A stretch of DNA of 64,000 bases. It comes from Kutzneria sp. 744 (lineage in GTDB: Bacteria > Actinomycetota > Actinomycetes > Mycobacteriales > Pseudonocardiaceae). How positions within the stretch are numbered: position 1 is the first letter of the stretch; every line of letters starts with the position of its first letter. Of the stretch, positions 60,814 through 64,000 are shown one piece after another. The DNA lies in contig NZ_KK037166.1 of the NCBI RefSeq assembly GCF_000568255.1, forward strand, positions 4,553,898 to 4,617,897, read 5' to 3'. The notes below the pieces were generated by a model. That model did no database searches. It worked only from the letters and a program-made list of their open reading frames with translations, and was not told where the DNA came from. The translations under genes and the position numbers were made by a program.

Positions 60814-62565
60814 TCACTGGAACGTCTTCTCGCTCGAAGCCACCACGCAAGCCAGCTCGGCCAGTGACGGATTGCGGAACACCGACAGCACGGACACCTT
60901 CGCACCGAGCGTCTGCTCGACCCGGGCGACCATTCGGACCACATCCAGGGATCGGCCACCCAGGTCGAAGAAATCAGCGGACGCGTCGATGCCGGCCGCG
61001 GGCCGATTGAGCACCTCGGCCCAGATCCCGGCCAGCGTGGCCGCCAGCTCACCGTCCGGCCCGGCCTCCTTCGGCCCGGCCTCCTTCGGCCCGGGTGTCG
61101 TACCCGCCTCAGTGGCCACCAATCGGGTGTGGACCAGCGGCGAGAGCCGCGTGGTGGGGTGTTCGGAGTCGGCGCAGACCTCGGCGAGCACCGCAAGGTA
61201 GTCCTGGACGAGCTGCTCGACTATCTCGCGGTCGAACAGGGCTGTTCGGAACGTGGCGGCGCCGCACAGACCGGGTCCGGTGTCGACCAGCCGAACCGAC
61301 AGGTCCATCTTGGATGTTCCGGTCGATATCTCCCGGGGCGCCACGGCCAGGTCGCCGAGCCGTAGCTCCGGATACGCGGTGTCGTACTCGAACAGCACGG
61401 TGGGCAGCCGGCCACCGGTGGCCCTGCGCTGCCGATCCTGTGCCCGCAGCGTGGCGAGCCTCAGTTCCTCGACCAACTCGGCGAACGTCGGATCGCCGGC
61501 GAACCCAGCCCGCAGCGCCACGACCGTCACGAATGTGCCCACAACGTCCCGGACGTCGGATTCGGCGCGACCGGCGAACGGCGACCCGACCACGATGTCC
61601 AGCCAGCTGGTGGCATGGTGCAGGACCAGCTGGAACGCGGCGAGCAACACCACGTAAGGCGTGGTCCCCAGCCTTCTGGCCACGTCCTGCACGGCGTCCG
61701 TGTCGGTGACCACGAACGAAACCTCGTCGCCCGCGGTGGTGACCTCAACCGGCCGGGCAGACCGGCCGGAGAGTGCGAGCGGCGGCCAGATTTCTGTGCC
61801 CTGCACCCGATCTTCCGCACCAGAAGGCCAAGAGATGTCCGCATAGGACTGCGCTGAAGTCGGCAGGATGTTGTTCCGGCAGGCAGCGGCGATCTCGTCG
61901 ATGACGATCCGCCAGGACCAGCCGTCGATCACCAAGTGGTGGCATACCAGCAGAAGCTCACGCCCGCCGGGCAGGTTCACCAACGCGGCGCGCACCAGCG
62001 GCCCACTGCCCTGGTCGAACGGTCGGCTCGCCGACTCGGCCAGCAGTGCCTCCGCGGTAGCCCGATCCGCCGCCTGAAACCGGCCCACGACCGGCACGTC
62101 CGCGTCGAACTGTTGCGTGGGCACACCGTCAGTGACCGTGAGCCTGGTGCGGAAGACTTCGTGCCGGTGCAGCACTTGGGACACCGCCCGGCACACGACG
62201 TCCTCGTCAACGGCCTCGGGCAGCGCGAACGCCAAGGCGACGTGATAAGCCGATGGGCCCGTGGCCAACTGCTCGGCAAGCCAGATCCGTTCCTGAGCGA
62301 GTGACAGCGGGACGGAGCGACGGGCACGCCGGGCCGCATCCACCTCGGCAGCCACCGCCCTGGTCGTGGCGGTCGAGAACAGCACGTCCAACGGGAGGTC
62401 CACGCCGAAGCGGTCGGCGATCCGACCTGCCGCGACGATGGCCAGCATCGATTGACCGCCGACTGCGAAAAAATTCGCATCCGGACTAATGTCCGCTATT
62501 TCCAAAACCTCGCACCAGATCGACGCGATCGCGCGTTCGGTCGACCCGGAAATGTCGTCCCCCAT
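60814..62565 (-). CDS. NRPS, T-C-T (no adenylation domain)
   Basis: This 583-residue protein has a carrier (VGGQSMLAI, Ser39), one condensation domain (~78-495, starting [13 protein letters not shown], with [12 protein letters not shown] near 209) and a second carrier (GGRSLDVVR, ~536). It has no A domain, so both carriers must be loaded by other proteins. The first can receive the residue activated by the T-C-A protein of operon 2. The second needs a trans-acting A domain such as the A-T or A-T-TE proteins. The C domain has an SWRI sequence after its active site, more usual in epimerisation domains, but its other motifs are those of C domains. The ATG at 62565 follows GAGAGGGG. It is the first gene of operon 1, and its stop lies 29 bp before the next start. 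Confidence 0.92.
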   Translation of the reverse strand: MGDDISGSTERAIASIWCEVLEIADISPDANFFAVGGQSMLAIVAAGRIADRFGVDLPLDVLFSTATTRAVAAEVDAARRARRSVPLSLAQERIWLAEQLATGPSAYHVALAFALPEAVDEDVVCRAVSQVLHRHEVFRTRLTVTDGVPTQQFDADVPVVGRFQAADRATAEALLAESASRPFDQGSGPLVRAALVNLPGGRELLLVCHHLVIDGWSWRIVIDEIAAACRNNILPTSAQSYADISWPSGAEDRVQGTEIWPPLALSGRSARPVEVTTAGDEVSFVVTDTDAVQDVARRLGTTPYVVLLAAFQLVLHHATSWLDIVVGSPFAGRAESDVRDVVGTFVTVVALRAGFAGDPTFAELVEELRLATLRAQDRQRRATGGRLPTVLFEYDTAYPELRLGDLAVAPREISTGTSKMDLSVRLVDTGPGLCGAATFRTALFDREIVEQLVQDYLAVLAEVCADSEHPTTRLSPLVHTRLVATEAGTTPGPKEAGPKEAGPDGELAATLAGIWAEVLNRPAAGIDASADFFDLGGRSLDVVRMVARVEQTLGAKVSVLSVFRNPSLAELACVVASSEKTFQ

Positions 62566-62765
62566 TTGGTGACCCCTCTCGACCTCGCCGCAGGACAGCC
62601 GTTCACCTGCTTCGGAGTGCTGCAGCCAATGTGCCATGGGCAGCGTGACAATCACGTGATAGCGCCGTGACGACTCACCGGATATGCCAGTACCGCACTG
62701 GACAAGACGGGGCGCCAAATCTATGAATTGATGGGCTTCATCCGCGGAAATACCTAGGGGGCGTG
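62566..62765. promoter_or_regulatory. divergent promoter region between NRPS operon 1 and mbtH-dpgC
   Basis: These 200 bp separate leftward operon 1 from rightward mbtH and must drive both. A perfect palindrome ATCACGTGAT lies at 62651-62660, flanked by GTGAC on either side (62645-62649 and 62667-62671). It is a candidate activator site. I could not identify a convincing -35/-10 pair. Confidence 0.5.
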
Positions 62766-62975
62766 ATGACCAATCCGTTCGAGGACGAGGACGGCCGTTA
62801 CCTGGTGCTGGTCAACGACGAGGGCCAGCACTCGCTCTGGCCGGTCCAGGTGGACGTGCCCGCGGGCTGGCGGACGGCGTTCGGCGAAGACACCCGCCAG
62901 GCGTGTCTGGACTACGTAACCGAGCACTGGCAGGACATGCGACCGCTCAGCCTGATCGAGGCCATGGACCACTGA
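62766..62975 (+). CDS. mbtH: MbtH-like protein
   Basis: The 69-residue protein has the whole MbtH signature: [33 protein letters not shown] and [14 protein letters not shown]. MbtH proteins bind A domains and are required for folding or activity of many of them. It is the only MbtH gene in the window, so it probably serves several or all of the ten A domains here. The ATG at 62766 follows AGGGGGCG; a GTG one codon before is also in frame. dpgC starts 30 bp downstream. Confidence 0.96.
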   Translation: MTNPFEDEDGRYLVLVNDEGQHSLWPVQVDVPAGWRTAFGEDTRQACLDYVTEHWQDMRPLSLIEAMDH

Positions 62976-63005
62976 GCGCCAGCCCGACACGAGAACAGGA
63001 TCGTC

Positions 63006-64000
63006 ATGCCTGCAGGAACCTCGGCCAGGCCAGCCCGCGAACGCGAGGCCTGGTCCGTGACCAGAATGAACCGCGCGCTCGGCGACGACGCCGCAATGAC
63101 GCTGCGCGCGTTGCGCGATGACTACGACACCCTCACCCGCCTCGAACGCGGTGCCCTGGACACCGAGGCGCTGTTGGCCCGTGGCCGGGCGTTGCGTGAC
63201 GAGCTACTCGACCGGCACGCGTCCGCCATTTACCACGACGTCACCAACGGGCTGACTACCCCGCTGCGGTTGGCGGAGCTGGTACGGGTGGTGGCCGACC
63301 GCTTTCCCGGGCTCGTGCCGTCAGCGAATGCGGTGGCTAAGGAACACGTCCGGACCCGCCGGGACAAGCTGGGGGTGGAGGTCGACCAGGGCATCCTGGT
63401 CGCGCACCTGCTCGCCGACCCCGTCACCGGTGAACACCTGATGGAAGCAATGACCCTGCCGCATCCCCGGTCCGCGGCCGCGCTGGCCGAGGTGCGCCGG
63501 ACCGGCGCGGTCGACCTCGGCTCGGTGCGGGTGGACCGGCGGGGGCGCGTCGGCCACGTCACCCTCCAAAACGTCCAATCGCTCAACGCGGAAGACGCGG
63601 AGACGACCGAGGCGCTGGAGATCGCCGTGGACGTGGTCCTGCTGGACGACGAGATCGACGTCGGAGTCCTGCGCGGCGCCCAGATGACGCACCCGAGGTG
63701 GGCCGGCCGCCGGGTGTTCGGCTCCGGCATCAACCTGACCCGCCTGCGTGACGGCCGTATCCCGCTGGTGGAGTTCTTCCTGGAGCGGGAGCTCGGCGTG
63801 ATCAGCAAGATCCATCGAGGCCATCCCCGCGACGGACGGGGACCGTCCGACGCGCGGCACGAGAAGCCGTGGATCGCGGCCGTCGACAGCTTCGCGATCG
63901 GCGGCGCGTGCCAGTTCCTGCTCGTGGTCGACCACGTTATCGCCGAGACCGATGCGTACTTCAGCCTGCCGGCGACCCGTGAGGGCATCATCCCCGGCTA
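63006..64000 (+). CDS. dpgC: DpgC, 3,5-dihydroxyphenylacetyl-CoA dioxygenase (cut by window edge)
   Basis: The visible 331 residues match DpgC, the cofactor-independent crotonase-fold dioxygenase that turns 3,5-dihydroxyphenylacetyl-CoA into 3,5-dihydroxyphenylglyoxylate for dihydroxyphenylglycine. Recognisable parts are VFGSGINLTRLRDG (~240), FFLERELGVISKIHRGH and the oxyanion-hole region VDSFAIGGACQFLLVVDHVI followed by SLPATREGIIPG. The ATG at 63006 is used; the C-terminal ~100 residues lie beyond the window. In glycopeptide clusters dpgA, dpgB and dpgD accompany dpgC, so they are expected just to the right. The gene implies Dpg in the peptide and fits the Dpg-like A domain in the last NRPS. 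Confidence 0.95.
   Translation, partial: MPAGTSARPAREREAWSVTRMNRALGDDAAMTLRALRDDYDTLTRLERGALDTEALLARGRALRDELLDRHASAIYHDVTNGLTTPLRLAELVRVVADRFPGLVPSANAVAKEHVRTRRDKLGVEVDQGILVAHLLADPVTGEHLMEAMTLPHPRSAAALAEVRRTGAVDLGSVRVDRRGRVGHVTLQNVQSLNAEDAETTEALEIAVDVVLLDDEIDVGVLRGAQMTHPRWAGRRVFGSGINLTRLRDGRIPLVEFFLERELGVISKIHRGHPRDGRGPSDARHEKPWIAAVDSFAIGGACQFLLVVDHVIAETDAYFSLPATREGIIPG

Overview
This window is GC-rich actinomycete chromosome. A Pseudonocardiales-type genus such as Amycolatopsis, Kibdelosporangium, Lentzea or Saccharothrix is my guess, based on the DpgC, MbtH, NRPS, DUF574 and ANTAR content; the sequence does not settle the genus. It falls into two halves: a scarred chromosomal or island region (about 1-16,500) and a large nonribosomal peptide synthetase (NRPS) cluster (16,945 to the right edge and beyond).

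Left half. A CtpI-like P-type ATPase runs off the left edge. It is followed by a broken bacterioferritin with its ferredoxin partner, a DUF574 methyltransferase, a 17-bp tandem repeat array, a MarR regulator with nearby operator-like repeats, a SnoaL-like protein, an IS110 transposase, a CBS-domain protein, a truncated GAF/ANTAR regulator, and an intact oxidoreductase/fatty-acid desaturase pair. Next come gene fragments joined end to end (RfbH C-terminus, frameshifted DUF2326 ATPase C-terminus) and a 3' fragment of tRNA-Ala(GGC) bracketed by a 20-bp direct repeat. This looks like the worn edge of an integrative element.

Right half. Two leftward operons carry the NRPS. Operon 1 (62,565 to 28,725) has nine genes with overlaps or tiny gaps: NRPS T-C-T, NRPS with four complete modules plus an extra C, NRPS A-T-C-A(MT)-T-C-A-T-TE, type II thioesterase, stand-alone A-T, P450, and the E1-alpha, E1-beta and E2 subunits of a branched-chain 2-oxoacid dehydrogenase. 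Operon 2 (25,467 to 16,945) has A-T-TE, a divergent SHMT homologue that lacks the catalytic Glu, an EamA transporter and NRPS T-C-A. A branched-chain aminotransferase lies between them on the other strand. mbtH and dpgC are divergent from operon 1, and dpgC runs off the right edge.

How they may work together. Placed as T-C-A, T-C-T, (C-A-T)x4-C, A-T-C-A-T-C-A-T-TE, the four line proteins hold 10 carrier domains and 9 condensation domains. Eight adenylation domains are in cis and two are in trans (the A-T and A-T-TE proteins), so the count fits a decapeptide. One A domain reads as serine, two as valine-like and one as dihydroxyphenylglycine-like (Dpg), agreeing with dpgC. Two A domains contain N-methyltransferase insertions. 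The A-T/P450 pair suggests a beta-hydroxylated residue. The SHMT/A-T-TE pair suggests an unusual residue made by a transaldolase or alpha-alkylserine reaction. The product is not one I recognise.

Five apparent single-base frameshifts occur, four of them at homopolymers and two inside the largest NRPS. Uncorrected sequencing errors are the likeliest cause.
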